Assembly: GCA_030655075.1 (NCBI GenBank)
Contig: JAURWE010000034.1
Location: 1-64,000 of the forward strand
Reading direction: 5' to 3'
Source: Pararhizobium sp.
Lineage (GTDB): Bacteria > Pseudomonadota > Alphaproteobacteria > Rhizobiales > Rhizobiaceae
DNA: 64,000 nt
Both the position numbers and the translations under genes were made by a program. Below, piece after piece: positions 16,473-25,537 of this stretch (position 1 is its first letter; each line of letters opens with the position of its first letter). The notes under the pieces were generated by a model that saw only the letters and a program-made list of their open reading frames with translations, was not told the origin of the DNA and did no database searches.

Positions 16473-16879
16473 AAATGCCGCTCCAGAAATGTTGCCGTTT
16501 CATCCGACAGGCCGATAAGCTTGTTGGTCGCCTGCCGGTAGAGCTTGAAATTCAGTTCCGTCTCCGGCTGCCCATCGTCCCAATCCCGGAATGTTTTCAG
16601 TGCGTTGCGCCCCAGCGGCCGCTTTGCGCGTGCGATGCGTTCGAGTCGCAAGGACACACACGGCGTCTGGCGGGCGAAGTCGGGTCTCCGTGGAATAGCT
16701 TCGGCGGACAGCACAATCGCCGACGCGATCAATCCCTGGCCGCCTTCGTTTTCGCTGGCAAAGACAAAGACCAGATCGCCCTTGGCGACGGCCTTGCCGC
16801 CATACATGGTCTTGACGGTGTCAAACGAGAATTGATCGGCGTCCGGGTCGTCGATTGCGATCTTGATCGCGAAGGCCAT
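16469..16879 (-). CDS. Conserved hypothetical protein
   Basis: 136 aa from the ATG at 16879, 8 nt after the stop of the upstream methyltransferase-family gene, so in an operon with it. No recognised domain. The run KGDLVFVFASENEGGQGLIASAIV (read 33-56) looks like beta strands and could fit a PUA/EVE-like small-ligand fold, but this is a guess. No membrane segment or signal peptide. Codon use is ordinary for the region. The stop codon falls inside a 19-bp-arm palindrome. Confidence 0.6.
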   Translation of the reverse strand: MAFAIKIAIDDPDADQFSFDTVKTMYGGKAVAKGDLVFVFASENEGGQGLIASAIVLSAEAIPRRPDFARQTPCVSLRLERIARAKRPLGRNALKTFRDWDDGQPETELNFKLYRQATNKLIGLSDETATFLERHF

Positions 16880-16887
16880 GGCGATCG

Positions 16888-17361
16888 TCAGATCCAGCGG
16901 GTGGTGCTGCGGCAGTAACGCTCGAACTCGAAGCCGAAGCGCGACAACAGGTGACGTTCCTCGCGGCTGATCGCGTAGGCCGTCGTCAACGCCACGGCGA
17001 TGATGCCCGTTATAAAGAACCAGGGGTTCTGCATGATCAGCCCGAGACCGACGGTCATGATCGTATAGCCGAGATAGATCGGGTTGCGGGTAAAGCGGAA
17101 TGGCCCGGTCGTCACCAGCCGGGTGGTGCTGCGGTGCGGCAGCACGGTCGTGTGGTTCTCCAGAAGGGTTTTCACCGCCCAGAGGTCTAGACAGACGGCA
17201 AAAACGATCAGCGAACTCCCGGCGATCCAGCGAGCCCAGCCGTGACCAGCCGCCGAATCGAGCGGGGCATAGCGCCCGAGTACCAGGGCGATGATCACGG
17301 CGAGGCCGTAAAAGATCGGCGGCCACGGAAATTTCTGCGGCTTTTCACGATAAGCGTTCAT
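16888..17361 (-). CDS. Isoprenylcysteine carboxyl methyltransferase-family membrane protein
   Basis: 157 aa with four predicted membrane segments (about 13-28, 45-62, 95-115, 117-135). The ICMT/PEMT-family signature is clear: TTGPFRFTRNPIYLGYTI (84-101) followed by EERHLLSRFGFEFERYC (134-150), the SAM- and substrate-binding region. In bacteria these enzymes probably methylate lipids or small molecules; no substrate can be named. Its ATG overlaps the stop of the preceding DUF1624 gene by 4 bp, so the three minus-strand genes 18371-16469 form one operon. Confidence 0.82.
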   Translation of the reverse strand: MNAYREKPQKFPWPPIFYGLAVIIALVLGRYAPLDSAAGHGWARWIAGSSLIVFAVCLDLWAVKTLLENHTTVLPHRSTTRLVTTGPFRFTRNPIYLGYTIMTVGLGLIMQNPWFFITGIIAVALTTAYAISREERHLLSRFGFEFERYCRSTTRWI

Positions 17362-18371
17362 TTCGATCCCTCTTGTGGAACGTCAGCAGAGCATTCGGCG
17401 GACATGCGCGCGATCCGCGGGTCCGTATTCACATCGATTTCGCCATTGTTGAGCGGCTCGAACAGGCTCTGCTCCATCAGCCGGTCGAGCGTGCAATCGC
17501 AAAAGGTTGCGCAGAAACCGGCGGTTTGCTGCGGGCCGCAGGCAGCGACGCAGCTGTTGCGATAGGCTTCGACCGGATCCGGCACGGCTGCCGGCATCAC
17601 CAGCGAAAACAGGTAGACGCAGCCGATCAGCAGCGGCTGATGGATGAGATAAATGGCCAGACTGTGGCGCCCGGCCGTGCCGAAAAAACGCATCCAACGG
17701 CTTTGAGGCTTGTCGCCTGAAGCAAGGGCCGACAGCCAGCCGTAGCGCACCGCCGCCTGCGTCGCCGCCATGCCTGCCAGAAACGGCGCCAGCCAGGGAA
17801 ACAGCGGCACGAAGTCGTTGGACCTGATCGGAATGGTCGAAAGCCCCACCCACCACAGCGCCGGCGTATCGAACAGCGGCATGCGCAGATAGGAGGGCGC
17901 CATGAAGATCGCGGCGGCCACAAGCAGTGTCAGGATTGCCGGTGCGCGCAAAAACAGGCAGCCGATCAGGCTGGCGGCGGCGATCGAATGCAGGATGCCG
18001 AAGAAGATGAAACCATCCGGCACGGCAAACCAGGTGACGATGGAGATGACTGCCGCAGCACCGGCGATCTTGGCAAAGCGGATGCCGAAGGATCGGGCCC
18101 GGAACATCGGTGTATGGCCGAGCACGAGGCTGATGCCGGCCAGGAACAGGAAGGTTCCGGCAATCAGCCGCGCATAGATCTTGAACGCACCGGCGCCGGT
18201 CGTGCCCGGTTCCAGATAGCCGAAGAATTCCAGATCCCAGGAAAAATGATAGGTTGCCATGGCCAGAAGCGCGATGCCCCGCCACGTGTCCAGCGCCGCG
18301 ATGCGCGGCAGCTTGCGGTCTGGCGCGGCGAGAGGAAGATCGCCACCGGTCGAGGCAAATACCTGAGTCAT
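17358..18371 (-). CDS. DUF1624 / heparan-alpha-glucosaminide N-acetyltransferase-like membrane acyltransferase
   Basis: 337 aa integral membrane protein with about eight membrane segments. The N-terminal RIAALDTWRGIALLAMATYHFSWD (read 23-46), with the buried His, is the hallmark of the DUF1624/HGSNAT acyltransferase family, which transfers acetyl groups across the membrane to sugars. RHSLAIYLIHQPLL (about 236-249) is the second family motif. Odd: the tail after the last membrane segment carries a cysteine cluster (SCVAACG, then FCATFCDCTLDRL) that may bind metal or form disulphides in the periplasm. First gene of the 18371-16469 operon. Confidence 0.8.
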   Translation of the reverse strand: MTQVFASTGGDLPLAAPDRKLPRIAALDTWRGIALLAMATYHFSWDLEFFGYLEPGTTGAGAFKIYARLIAGTFLFLAGISLVLGHTPMFRARSFGIRFAKIAGAAAVISIVTWFAVPDGFIFFGILHSIAAASLIGCLFLRAPAILTLLVAAAIFMAPSYLRMPLFDTPALWWVGLSTIPIRSNDFVPLFPWLAPFLAGMAATQAAVRYGWLSALASGDKPQSRWMRFFGTAGRHSLAIYLIHQPLLIGCVYLFSLVMPAAVPDPVEAYRNSCVAACGPQQTAGFCATFCDCTLDRLMEQSLFEPLNNGEIDVNTDPRIARMSAECSADVPQEGSK

Positions 18372-18508
18372 CCGTCGATGAAGTCCTGATTCGGCTTGAT
18401 GAACAATAGAGCGGAAGGCTTGCGCGAAGCACGTGCCTCAAGGGGCAGATGACCGGCAAAAATGGCAATCCGGTGTCAGGCCGGGATCAGTCCCCTGCCA
18501 AACGTCTG

Positions 18509-19207
18509 TCAGGAGGGCAGATCGTCATCAAAAAGCAGGATGCGGCGGGCTTCGGAAAAGAACTGCCGCCGCACAAGCACGATGATGACAAGCACGGTCG
18601 AGGCGACGAAAATATAGGGGCTGATGAACCAGCCGAGATAGCCGATCGACAGGAAGACGGCACGCAGCCCGGCATTGAAATGTTTCGCCGCCTGGACGTT
18701 GATCTGCGCCGCGCGATCGGCGGCGCGCTCGGCCCGGGCCGGGTGCTGCTCGGCCTCCGACACCATCGGCACGGCGCCAAGCAGGATCGAGCAATAGTTG
18801 AACAGCCGGTAGGCCCAGCCGAACTTGAAAAAGGCATAGCCGAAAATGGCAGCCAGTCCGCCGACCTTCAGCTCGAACGCGGTGCGCCCGCCGCGAAAGA
18901 CATAGGGCAGATCGTTGAAGATCGCCTGCACCTGTTCGGTCGCCCCCAGCAGCGCGAAACAGCCGCCGAGCGCGAAAATCGTCGTCGAGGCGAAGAAGGC
19001 GGTGCCGTTCTGCAGGCCGGCGATGATCTGCGTGTCGATCATTTTGAGGTCGCGATGCAGCGAATTGCGGATCCAGAGGACCCGGTGCTCGTTCATCAGC
19101 CGGGTGAGGCTCTTGCGCTTGACGATGATCGAGCCGCCGGTGATCCAGCTGAAGCCGACCCAGAGGGTGCCGAACAGGGCGAGCGCGATATAATCCACGA
19201 GTGTCAT
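18509..19207 (-). CDS. DUF599 family membrane protein
   Basis: 232 aa, start ATG at 19207 (MTLVDYIALALFGTLWVGF). Four membrane segments (about 4-20, 75-95, 120-140, 190-215) and the DUF599 signature RNSLHRDLKMIDTQIIAGLQNGTAFFAST (read 48-76). Function unknown for the whole family. Intergenic repeats and a divergent sdaA flank it. A longer upstream frame exists but has no start signal and crosses the sdaA promoter, so I rejected it. Confidence 0.8.
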   Translation of the reverse strand: MTLVDYIALALFGTLWVGFSWITGGSIIVKRKSLTRLMNEHRVLWIRNSLHRDLKMIDTQIIAGLQNGTAFFASTTIFALGGCFALLGATEQVQAIFNDLPYVFRGGRTAFELKVGGLAAIFGYAFFKFGWAYRLFNYCSILLGAVPMVSEAEQHPARAERAADRAAQINVQAAKHFNAGLRAVFLSIGYLGWFISPYIFVASTVLVIIVLVRRQFFSEARRILLFDDDLPS

Positions 19208-19405
19208 GGCAGCGTTTTTGGCACGGATTCGCGCTTTTGCAAATCGCGCTTTGGCGCATCCCGCCCTTAGCATGTCGCATGCGCAAAACCCGATGTCGGC
19301 GGATCGCCTTATTGCTGCCGTGTGATAACGTAGGCTTTCGCTATGATGCCGACGCAAAACACTGGTTTTGCCGCGCACGTAGCATCCCAAAATGGCGGAG
19401 CACGC

Positions 19406-20806
19406 ATGTTTCTTTCGGTATTCGACGTGTTCAAGATCGGCATTGGCCCATCGAGCTCCCATACGATGGGGCCGATGTCGGCCGCCAACCGGTTCCTCGA
19501 ACTCATCCTGTCGAACGACTGGCCGCGTCCGGGCAACGCCACCGTCACCGCCATCAAGGCCAGCCTGCACGGCTCGCTCGCCTTCACCGGTATCGGCCAT
19601 GGAACGGGCAGGGCGGTCATCCTCGGCCTGATGGGCGAAAGCCCTGACAGGATCGACCCGGACCAGATGGACCCGATCATCGAGACCGTCGAGCGCACCG
19701 GCCGCATCACGCCGCCCGGCCATCCGGCCTACCAGTTCCAGCCGAAGACCGATCTGGTCTTCGACAAGAAGGTGCCGCTGCCTGGCCACGCCAACGGCAT
19801 GTCGTTCTCGGCCTTCGACCGCGACGGCCGGCTGCTGCTGAAGCGTATCTATTATTCCGTCGGCGGCGGTTTCGTCGTCACCGACACGGAGCTGGAATCG
19901 ATGCGGGCGAGCAAGAACAAGCCGTCCGACAAGAAAGTCCCGTTTCCCTTTTCCAGCGCCAAGCAGATGCTGGAAATGGCCGGACGCTCGGGCCTGACCA
20001 TCGCGCAGATGAAGCGGGCCAACGAAGAGACGGAGATGTCACCGGAACAGCTCGATGCCGGTCTCGACCGCATCTGGGGCGCCATGAGCGCCTGTATCGA
20101 CCGCGGGCTGCAGGGCGAAGGCATCATGCCGGGCGGCCTGAAAGTCCGCCGCCGGGCCCGCATGATCCACGACAAGCTGCAGGAGGAGTGGCGCTCCAAC
20201 AAGATCAACCCGCTGCTCGCCAACGACTGGCTCAGCGTCTATGCCATGGCCGTCAACGAGGAGAACGCCGCCGGTGGCCGCGTCGTCACCTCGCCGACCA
20301 ATGGGGCGGCCGGCGTCGTGCCCGCCACTGTGCGCTACTACATGCATTTTCATGAGGATGCCGACCAGCAGGGCATTCGCGACTACCTGCTGACGGCCGC
20401 CGCCATCGGCGGCATCATCAAGCACAATGCCTCGATTTCCGGCGCCGAAGTCGGCTGTCAGGGCGAAGTCGGCTCGGCTTCGGCCATGGCCGCCGCCGGA
20501 CTTGCCGCCGTCATGGGCGGATCGCCCGAGCAGATCGAGAATGCCGCCGAAATCGCGCTCGAACACCATCTCGGCATGACCTGCGACCCGATCGCCGGCC
20601 TGGTTCAGGTTCCCTGCATCGAGCGCAATGCGCTCGGCGCCGTCAAGGCCGTCACCGCTGCCTCGCTGGCGCTCAAGGGCGATGGCGTCCATTTCGTGCC
20701 GCTCGACGCCTGTATCGAGACCATGCGCCAGACCGGCGTCGACATGAACGAGAAATACAAGGAAACCTCGACCGGCGGTCTCGCCGTCAACGTGGTGGAA
20801 TGTTGA
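19406..20806 (+). CDS. sdaA: L-serine ammonia-lyase (iron-sulphur, single chain)
   Basis: Converts L-serine to pyruvate and ammonia. 466 aa, with the beta domain (1-about 160; KIGIGPSSSHTMGPM near the start) and alpha domain fused in one chain. The Fe-S alpha domain shows SGAEVGCQGEVGSASAMAA and CDPIAGLVQVPCIERN, giving three cysteines for a 4Fe-4S cluster. The chosen ATG at 19406 has GGAG 7 nt upstream; an upstream ATG at 19343 has none. Monocistronic, followed by a dispersed repeat. Confidence 0.95.
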   Translation: MFLSVFDVFKIGIGPSSSHTMGPMSAANRFLELILSNDWPRPGNATVTAIKASLHGSLAFTGIGHGTGRAVILGLMGESPDRIDPDQMDPIIETVERTGRITPPGHPAYQFQPKTDLVFDKKVPLPGHANGMSFSAFDRDGRLLLKRIYYSVGGGFVVTDTELESMRASKNKPSDKKVPFPFSSAKQMLEMAGRSGLTIAQMKRANEETEMSPEQLDAGLDRIWGAMSACIDRGLQGEGIMPGGLKVRRRARMIHDKLQEEWRSNKINPLLANDWLSVYAMAVNEENAAGGRVVTSPTNGAAGVVPATVRYYMHFHEDADQQGIRDYLLTAAAIGGIIKHNASISGAEVGCQGEVGSASAMAAAGLAAVMGGSPEQIENAAEIALEHHLGMTCDPIAGLVQVPCIERNALGAVKAVTAASLALKGDGVHFVPLDACIETMRQTGVDMNEKYKETSTGGLAVNVVEC

Positions 20807-20827
20807 TGCGCTTCAGCGTTTTTTTGT

Positions 20828-20872
20828 GCATGTCGTTAGCCCAAAACCGTTGCGCACTTTTGAGAGACATGC
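20828..20872 (-). repeat. Dispersed 44-bp intergenic repeat, copy 2 (opposite orientation to copy 1)
   Basis: GCATGTCGTTAGCCCAAAAC through TTTTGAGAGACATGC. Reverse-complement partner of 16371-16414 with the same core (CCAAAA, GCGCAC, TTTTG) and the same inverted ends. It lies between sdaA and the DUF1489 gene. Confidence 0.72.
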
Positions 20873-20947
20873 ATTCGCGTGTTGAAGTGTGGACGCGTGG
20901 CCGTTCACACTTGACCTTACCTAGGTTGAGCGTATTCAACTGAGCCC

Positions 20948-21385
20948 ATGGCCCTCAACCTCATCAAGCTCTGCGTTGGCGCGGATTCGATCGACGATCT
21001 CAGAGACTGGGTCGCCGAGCGCGCCCTGGTGGCGACTGCCGCCGGTCTTGAGCCGCATTCCACCCACACGACACGCATGGTGCCCAAGCGCATGGATGAG
21101 CTTCTTGATGGAGGTTCGCTCTATTGGGTGATCAAGGGACAGGTGCAGGCACGCCAGCCGCTGAGCGATATCGTCACCTTCACCGATGTCGATGGCATCG
21201 GCCGCTGCAAGCTGATTCTGGGACCGGAAGTGGTGGAAACCGCGCTGCAGCCGCGCCGGGCTTTTCAGGGATGGCGCTATCTCAAGGACACCGAGGCGCC
21301 GCGCGACCTGAAAGCCATGTCCGGCGACGGCGGCGAACTGCCGCTGGAACTGCGCCGCGAACTGGCCGAACTCGGCCTGCTTTAA
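20948..21385 (+). CDS. DUF1489 family protein
   Basis: 145 aa, cytoplasmic, no membrane segment. The opening MALNLIKLCVGADSIDDL, the HTTRMVPKRMDEL segment (39-52) and QPRRAFQGWRYLK (read about 101-113) are the conserved blocks of the alphaproteobacterial DUF1489 family. Function unknown. The start follows AACTGAGCCC, a weak ribosome site. Convergent with the small gene at 21662-21396, 10 bp apart. Confidence 0.82.
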   Translation: MALNLIKLCVGADSIDDLRDWVAERALVATAAGLEPHSTHTTRMVPKRMDELLDGGSLYWVIKGQVQARQPLSDIVTFTDVDGIGRCKLILGPEVVETALQPRRAFQGWRYLKDTEAPRDLKAMSGDGGELPLELRRELAELGLL

Positions 21386-21395
21386 ACAGTCTGCT

Positions 21396-21662
21396 CTAGC
21401 GGATACGCATCCGCACCGGCATGCGGTTTTCCGGAGACATGACATGGAGATGGATGCCGGCTTCCGGCTGGGTGGCCCGCCAGCCCCGTGCTCCGTGGGT
21501 GAGCAGCAGGGCGAGCAGGTCTTTCGTCTTGGCACGTGAACGGTTCAGCCCCAGATCGGCGATCCGCATGGCCGCTTCATGAAGCGGATGCAGGATGGGC
21601 TTGGCGGTCTTCTTCCTCTCCAGGTCCACAGGGATGCCCGGAACGTTCTCGTTCATTGCCAT
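21396..21662 (-). CDS. Small conserved hypothetical protein
   Basis: 88 aa from the ATG at 21662, which has GAGG 6 nt upstream. No recognised domain. The middle (HEAAMRIADLGLNRSRAKTKDLLALLLTHG) looks helical. Slightly basic overall and without a signal peptide. It sits between the D,D-carboxypeptidase gene (about 80 bp upstream on the same strand) and DUF1489, so it may be read through from the former. Confidence 0.55.
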   Translation of the reverse strand: MAMNENVPGIPVDLERKKTAKPILHPLHEAAMRIADLGLNRSRAKTKDLLALLLTHGARGWRATQPEAGIHLHVMSPENRMPVRMRIR

Positions 21663-21739
21663 ATCTAACCTCGTACGCAGCACAAAATCGAGGAGGATGA
21701 CCGGCTTACAATACACTGCCCGTCATCGAAACTTGGGGT

Positions 21740-23221
21740 CTACTGAAGGCTTGCCCAGCAGGCAAAACCCTTCTTCTTTAAACTCTTGCAGGCGGCCTGG
21801 GCCTTATCCTGGTTGCTGAAACCGCTGAAGCGGGCGCGATAGAGCTGGCTGTCGCCGCTGGCGAAGGCGACCGTAAACGGTGTCGCGCTCTGCAGCGCCT
21901 TGCCGCCCTTGGTCTTGGCACTGGTGAGAAGCGCCAGCGCCTGTGTCTGGTCCGGGGTCGCGCCGATCTGGATCACCCAGCCGGTCGGCGTGGCGGCAGC
22001 AGCGGTGGAACCGGTGGTCAGGTCGTCGACGGCGGAAGCCGCTGCGTCGCCGGATGCCGGAACATATTCGAGAGCGTCTTCCGGAGCGGCGATGGCTTCC
22101 TGCTGGGCGTCGAGCGTGTTGGCCTTGACGGCGATCGTCTTGACTTTCTTCGGCTGCACATAGGCCGTCTCGGCGCTTTCGCCGCTATAGCGGAAATCCG
22201 GAACCGGACCGCTGTCGGGAAGCGAGAACGCGGTCGTTGTCTGCGTGACCGGCTGCTGTGTCTCGACGACGGCCGTTTCCACGACCTCTTCCTGCACGGC
22301 TTCCAGCGTCGGCGATACCTTGGTCTGGGCAACGAGATTGCCATTGCCCCGGCGCGAGGCGGCAGGCATGTATTTGGCGATCAGCCGGCGCATCTGCGCA
22401 TCGCGCGAGCCGCCGGAGGTGCCACCCATGACGACGGCAACGACGCTGCGGCCATCGGCCTGGGCCGAGGTCACCAGATTGAAGCCGGATGCACGGGTGT
22501 AGCCCGTCTTGATGCCGTCGACGCCGCGCACATTGCCGAGCAAGCGATTGTGGTTGCCGATCGTCTGCTTGCCGAAACGGAAGCTGCGGGTGGAGAAATA
22601 ATCGTAATACTGCGGAAAATGCTGGCGAAGGGCGATGCCGAGGCGGGCCTGGTCGCGGGCGGTGGTCACCTGCGAGGTGTTCGGCAGGCCGTTGGCATTG
22701 CGGTAGGTGGTGCGCGTCATGCCGAGCGCGCGGGCCTTGGCCGTCATCAGCTTGGCGAACCGGGCTTCCGAGCCGCCCAGCATTTCGCCGAGCGCCGTTG
22801 CTGAATCGTTGGCCGACCGCGTCACCAGCGACAGGATCGCCTGTTCGACGGTTATGGCGTTGCCGGCGCGCACGCCGAGCTTCGAGGGCGGCTCCGCCGA
22901 AGCGTTCTTGGAGAACGGAACCCGGGTGGAGGTGGTGATCTTGCCCGCCTCAAGCGCCTCGAAGGTGAGGTACAGCGTCATCATCTTGGTCAACGACGCG
23001 GGAAAGCGCAGGTCGTCGGCATCTTCGCCGTAGAGAACCTTGCCGCTCTTGGCATCGATGACGATCCCTGAATATTTCGGATTGGCGTGTGCCGTGCCGC
23101 TCATGGCGGCAACGGTCACGGCACCAGCCAAGACGACACTGCGCATGATTGCGGAAAAGGCACCACGGGAGCGCTGGACGGAATCGGAAAATACAGACTT
23201 TGACACTAATTTACTCTTCAT
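21740..23221 (-). CDS. D-alanyl-D-alanine carboxypeptidase with C-terminal SPOR domain
   Basis: Periplasmic penicillin-binding protein trimming D-Ala from muropeptides. 493 aa: signal segment (about 25-46, cleavage near AHA), then the serine peptidase S11 domain with SLTK (76-79, nucleophile S76), SAN (136-138) and KTG (238-240). A low-complexity Thr/Val/Gln linker (about 290-400) leads to a SPOR domain (about 413-493; WVIQIGATPDQTQAL, RARFSGF). SPOR domains bind denuded glycan at the septum, so this D,D-peptidase is probably sent to the division site. Confidence 0.93.
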   Translation of the reverse strand: MKSKLVSKSVFSDSVQRSRGAFSAIMRSVVLAGAVTVAAMSGTAHANPKYSGIVIDAKSGKVLYGEDADDLRFPASLTKMMTLYLTFEALEAGKITTSTRVPFSKNASAEPPSKLGVRAGNAITVEQAILSLVTRSANDSATALGEMLGGSEARFAKLMTAKARALGMTRTTYRNANGLPNTSQVTTARDQARLGIALRQHFPQYYDYFSTRSFRFGKQTIGNHNRLLGNVRGVDGIKTGYTRASGFNLVTSAQADGRSVVAVVMGGTSGGSRDAQMRRLIAKYMPAASRRGNGNLVAQTKVSPTLEAVQEEVVETAVVETQQPVTQTTTAFSLPDSGPVPDFRYSGESAETAYVQPKKVKTIAVKANTLDAQQEAIAAPEDALEYVPASGDAAASAVDDLTTGSTAAAATPTGWVIQIGATPDQTQALALLTSAKTKGGKALQSATPFTVAFASGDSQLYRARFSGFSNQDKAQAACKSLKKKGFACWASLQ

Positions 23222-23366
23222 TCTGGCTTTACGGATGTCGTCCGGGCGTCGCCTCCAGAAACGACCGTTGGCTGAAGATTAGGCCAACAGCGTTACCAAT
23301 CTCTTTATGATGAATGATTGGTGTGCGAATTTCCGACGATTGTTCGGGCTGTGAAATCGTGGCCGG

Positions 23367-24104
23367 TTATGGGACGAGCTTGCTTTCGACATAACCGCGA
23401 ACGGCAGCGTCCATCTCGCGCCAGCGCGGCAGAAGCTTGCTCGAAAAGCGGTAGAGCACGGTGAGGTCGTTGCCGGAATGAATGTCGCGCTGGCAATCGG
23501 CCCCCGTGGCGAGCTCCGGCCTGTCCGGCATGATGCAGCGAACGGCATAAGGCGAGGTTCCCGCCTGTTCGGCCATGAAGAACACCTCGTCCGTGTAGCC
23601 CGAGCTTTCCCTGGCCGTGTAGCGCTTCAACCCGGCTGGGCCGTTCGAGGTCTTTCCCGACAGGAGATGGCTGTAGATCGGCGCGACGCGCCCCGACATG
23701 TCGCGAGACATGGTGCTCTGCGACAGCTGGATGAAGATCAGGCTTTCGGGATGGCTGACATCGTTGAAACGCAGGCGTGTCTGGTTGGAATAGCCTTCCA
23801 TCTCCGGCCACAGCAGATAGAGATCGGTGCGCTCGGCGACGCCGGTAGTGCGCTGGTTCTCGAAGCGGATGACATTTGCCGGCAGGCGCAGATGGTCCTG
23901 GCCGATGAAGATGTCGTGGGCTTGGGTGCTTTCTGTGTGGCCGGCAAGCGCGATCCGGTTGCCGAGCCAGCGCCCGCCGAGGCTAATGCTGAGTGTCGAC
24001 AGCGCCAGAAGCCCGACGACCGCCGTCAGCTTGAACAGGAAGCCCTGGGTCAGAAGCGGTGTTTCCTGCGGCGCTGTGCCCGAGAGGCCGGATGCTGCTG
24101 TCAT
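23367..24104 (-). CDS. Conserved hypothetical membrane-anchored protein
   Basis: 245 aa. Short cytoplasmic N-terminus, one membrane segment (about 24-45), then about 200 periplasmic residues. Conserved-looking blocks include TDLYLLWPEMEGYS and a pair of cysteines (CIMPDRPELATGADC, read 192-206) likely to form a disulphide. No known domain recognised. It stands alone between the carboxypeptidase and the transglutaminase-like protease, both also envelope proteins. Confidence 0.65.
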   Translation of the reverse strand: MTAASGLSGTAPQETPLLTQGFLFKLTAVVGLLALSTLSISLGGRWLGNRIALAGHTESTQAHDIFIGQDHLRLPANVIRFENQRTTGVAERTDLYLLWPEMEGYSNQTRLRFNDVSHPESLIFIQLSQSTMSRDMSGRVAPIYSHLLSGKTSNGPAGLKRYTARESSGYTDEVFFMAEQAGTSPYAVRCIMPDRPELATGADCQRDIHSGNDLTVLYRFSSKLLPRWREMDAAVRGYVESKLVP

Positions 24105-24249
24105 GATGTGCCGTCAACGGTGCGAGTGAGGCAGGGGGGCGCAGAACAATCTGGTAATTCTGATTCCATCCCGGGGTCGCGTTGAATCTGGCGCTTTATG
24201 GTTAACCAAACGTAAAGGATGGTGCAGCGGACCGCGCGATCCCGCGCAG

Positions 24250-24284
24250 AAAAATGGCCGGTTCCGGGGACAGCGGAACCGGCC
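24250..24284 (-). terminator. Rho-independent terminator after the transglutaminase-like gene
   Basis: Perfect 10-bp stem GGCCGGTTCC/GGAACCGGCC with a 9-nt loop. Read on the minus strand it is followed by ATTTTTC, about 100 nt beyond the stop of the gene at 24996-24388. Confidence 0.78.
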
Positions 24285-24387
24285 GAAGGCCTGGTCGTTA
24301 CGGGGACAGGGACTTGACCAGGCCCTTCCTGTCACGGCGCGAACGAGCGGCGCCATGATGGTTTCGTGGCGGCGGGTGGCTGCCGCC

Positions 24388-24996
24388 TTAGTCGTTAATA
24401 CTGCCGACCGCCGTTGTGGCGCGGCCGTCCTGGATTTTCACCCAGAGGCCGGAATTCTCGGCGGATTGACGCTTCAGGAAACGATATTCCGTCTCCGACC
24501 AGAGGAGGACCTTGTTGCGCATGTTGTCGAGGACGAAATCGCCGCGATCGGTGCGCACCGTCAGGATGGCGTGACCATCGCCATTCGGTTGCAGCACGAC
24601 CGTGATCAGCAGATCGGACGGCGAAAAGCCTGCCTTCATCAGCATGCGGCGCTTCAGCAGGACATAGTCCTCGCAGTCGCCGACGGTGCGGGGATAGGCC
24701 CACTGCTCCTCGACCCCGTAGATTTCCTTGTCGGTCAAGGGCGTGATCTGTTCATTGACCGTGTAGTTGACGTTCAGGATCGTCTTCCAGCTTTCCCGCG
24801 TCAGGACGGCAGGACCGGCATCGCCGCCATTGTCCCGGCATTCGCTGGAATAGGTCTTGCAGAAATCATAGTGGCCGATCGGCGGATTGGTCGAGCCCGA
24901 GATCGCCATATTGGCCGGAAAGGCCCAGGCATTCGATGCTGTCAGTGCAGTCAAGGCGAAGCCCAGAAGGGCGAGCGTTGCAGTGTTCTTCTTCAT
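24388..24996 (-). CDS. Bacterial transglutaminase-like cysteine proteinase (BTLCP, DUF920)
   Basis: 202 aa exported protein. Signal peptide MKKNTATLALLGFALTALTASNAWA (1-25, Ala-rich end), then a papain/transglutaminase-like fold with the triad C108 (GDCEDY), H142 (DGHAIL) and D157 (VLDNM). Two other cysteines (46, 53) may be disulphide bonded. Related periplasmic proteases of this family (LapG) cleave surface adhesins under c-di-GMP control, but no LapD-type partner is beside it; PilZ and PAS_5 genes follow downstream. Start chosen at 24996 because of GGGGAG 7 nt upstream. Confidence 0.85.
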   Translation of the reverse strand: MKKNTATLALLGFALTALTASNAWAFPANMAISGSTNPPIGHYDFCKTYSSECRDNGGDAGPAVLTRESWKTILNVNYTVNEQITPLTDKEIYGVEEQWAYPRTVGDCEDYVLLKRRMLMKAGFSPSDLLITVVLQPNGDGHAILTVRTDRGDFVLDNMRNKVLLWSETEYRFLKRQSAENSGLWVKIQDGRATTAVGSIND

Positions 24997-25029
24997 GTCA
25001 GTCTCCCCGTTATGGTGAGACAATGACAT

Positions 25030-25537
25030 GTAGTTTTTTATTCCTCGCGAAAATGCGAAGTAAAATCAAGTGCAAATTCGAATAGACTAAGTATAAAATA
25101 AGAATAAAATAAGACTAAAATTGATACTGCATTTGATTAAATTGCATCTAAAATTGTCTGAAATCCGGGCGGCATTCGGCTGTCACGTCTTTCCCAAGTT
25201 TCTGAATTTATTGATATAAATGAAACTGTGCCGTTAGGCTTGGTGCCGCGTTGGCAGTCGGTGCCGGATTTGTCGCGCCGGATTTGACGCTTGCACGCGC
25301 CGCCAGCGTGGCCTGAATTGCACTGGCATGCTGGTCGGCCGGATTTACCCGCAGATTTTTTTTCGAATATTTTTCGGGCGCTGTCCCATTTTCGGTCACA
25401 TCAAAGCCTGGCCTGATCCGGGATTGGGCTGATCATGTGTGAAGAAGACCGAAACCAGAGCGGCGCTATGCGTCAGATCCGACGGTTGGCGCCGTGAATG
25501 GCAGGGCAGGGAATGTCGGGATATATGATCCGCAGAT
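25030..25537. other. AT-rich gene-poor stretch with tandem 11-bp repeats
   Basis: 508 bp without a convincing gene. 25060-25210 is strongly AT-rich. It holds an exact tandem pair of ATAAAATAAGA (25093-25103 and 25104-25114), followed by a third partial unit. An 11-bp period is close to one helical turn, so phased A tracts may bend the DNA upstream of the protease gene starting at 24996. A 63-codon minus-strand frame with a GTG start (25399-25208) has no good ribosome site and I left it out. Confidence 0.5.

Noticed and set aside
18509..19789. 426-codon minus-strand extension of DUF599
   Set aside because: The extra N-terminal 194 residues cross the sdaA start on the other strand and have no start signal; the family begins at MTLVDYIAL.
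25208..25399. 63-codon minus-strand small gene
   Set aside because: GTG start without a ribosome site, Ala/Pro/Thr-rich product and no homology I can recognise.
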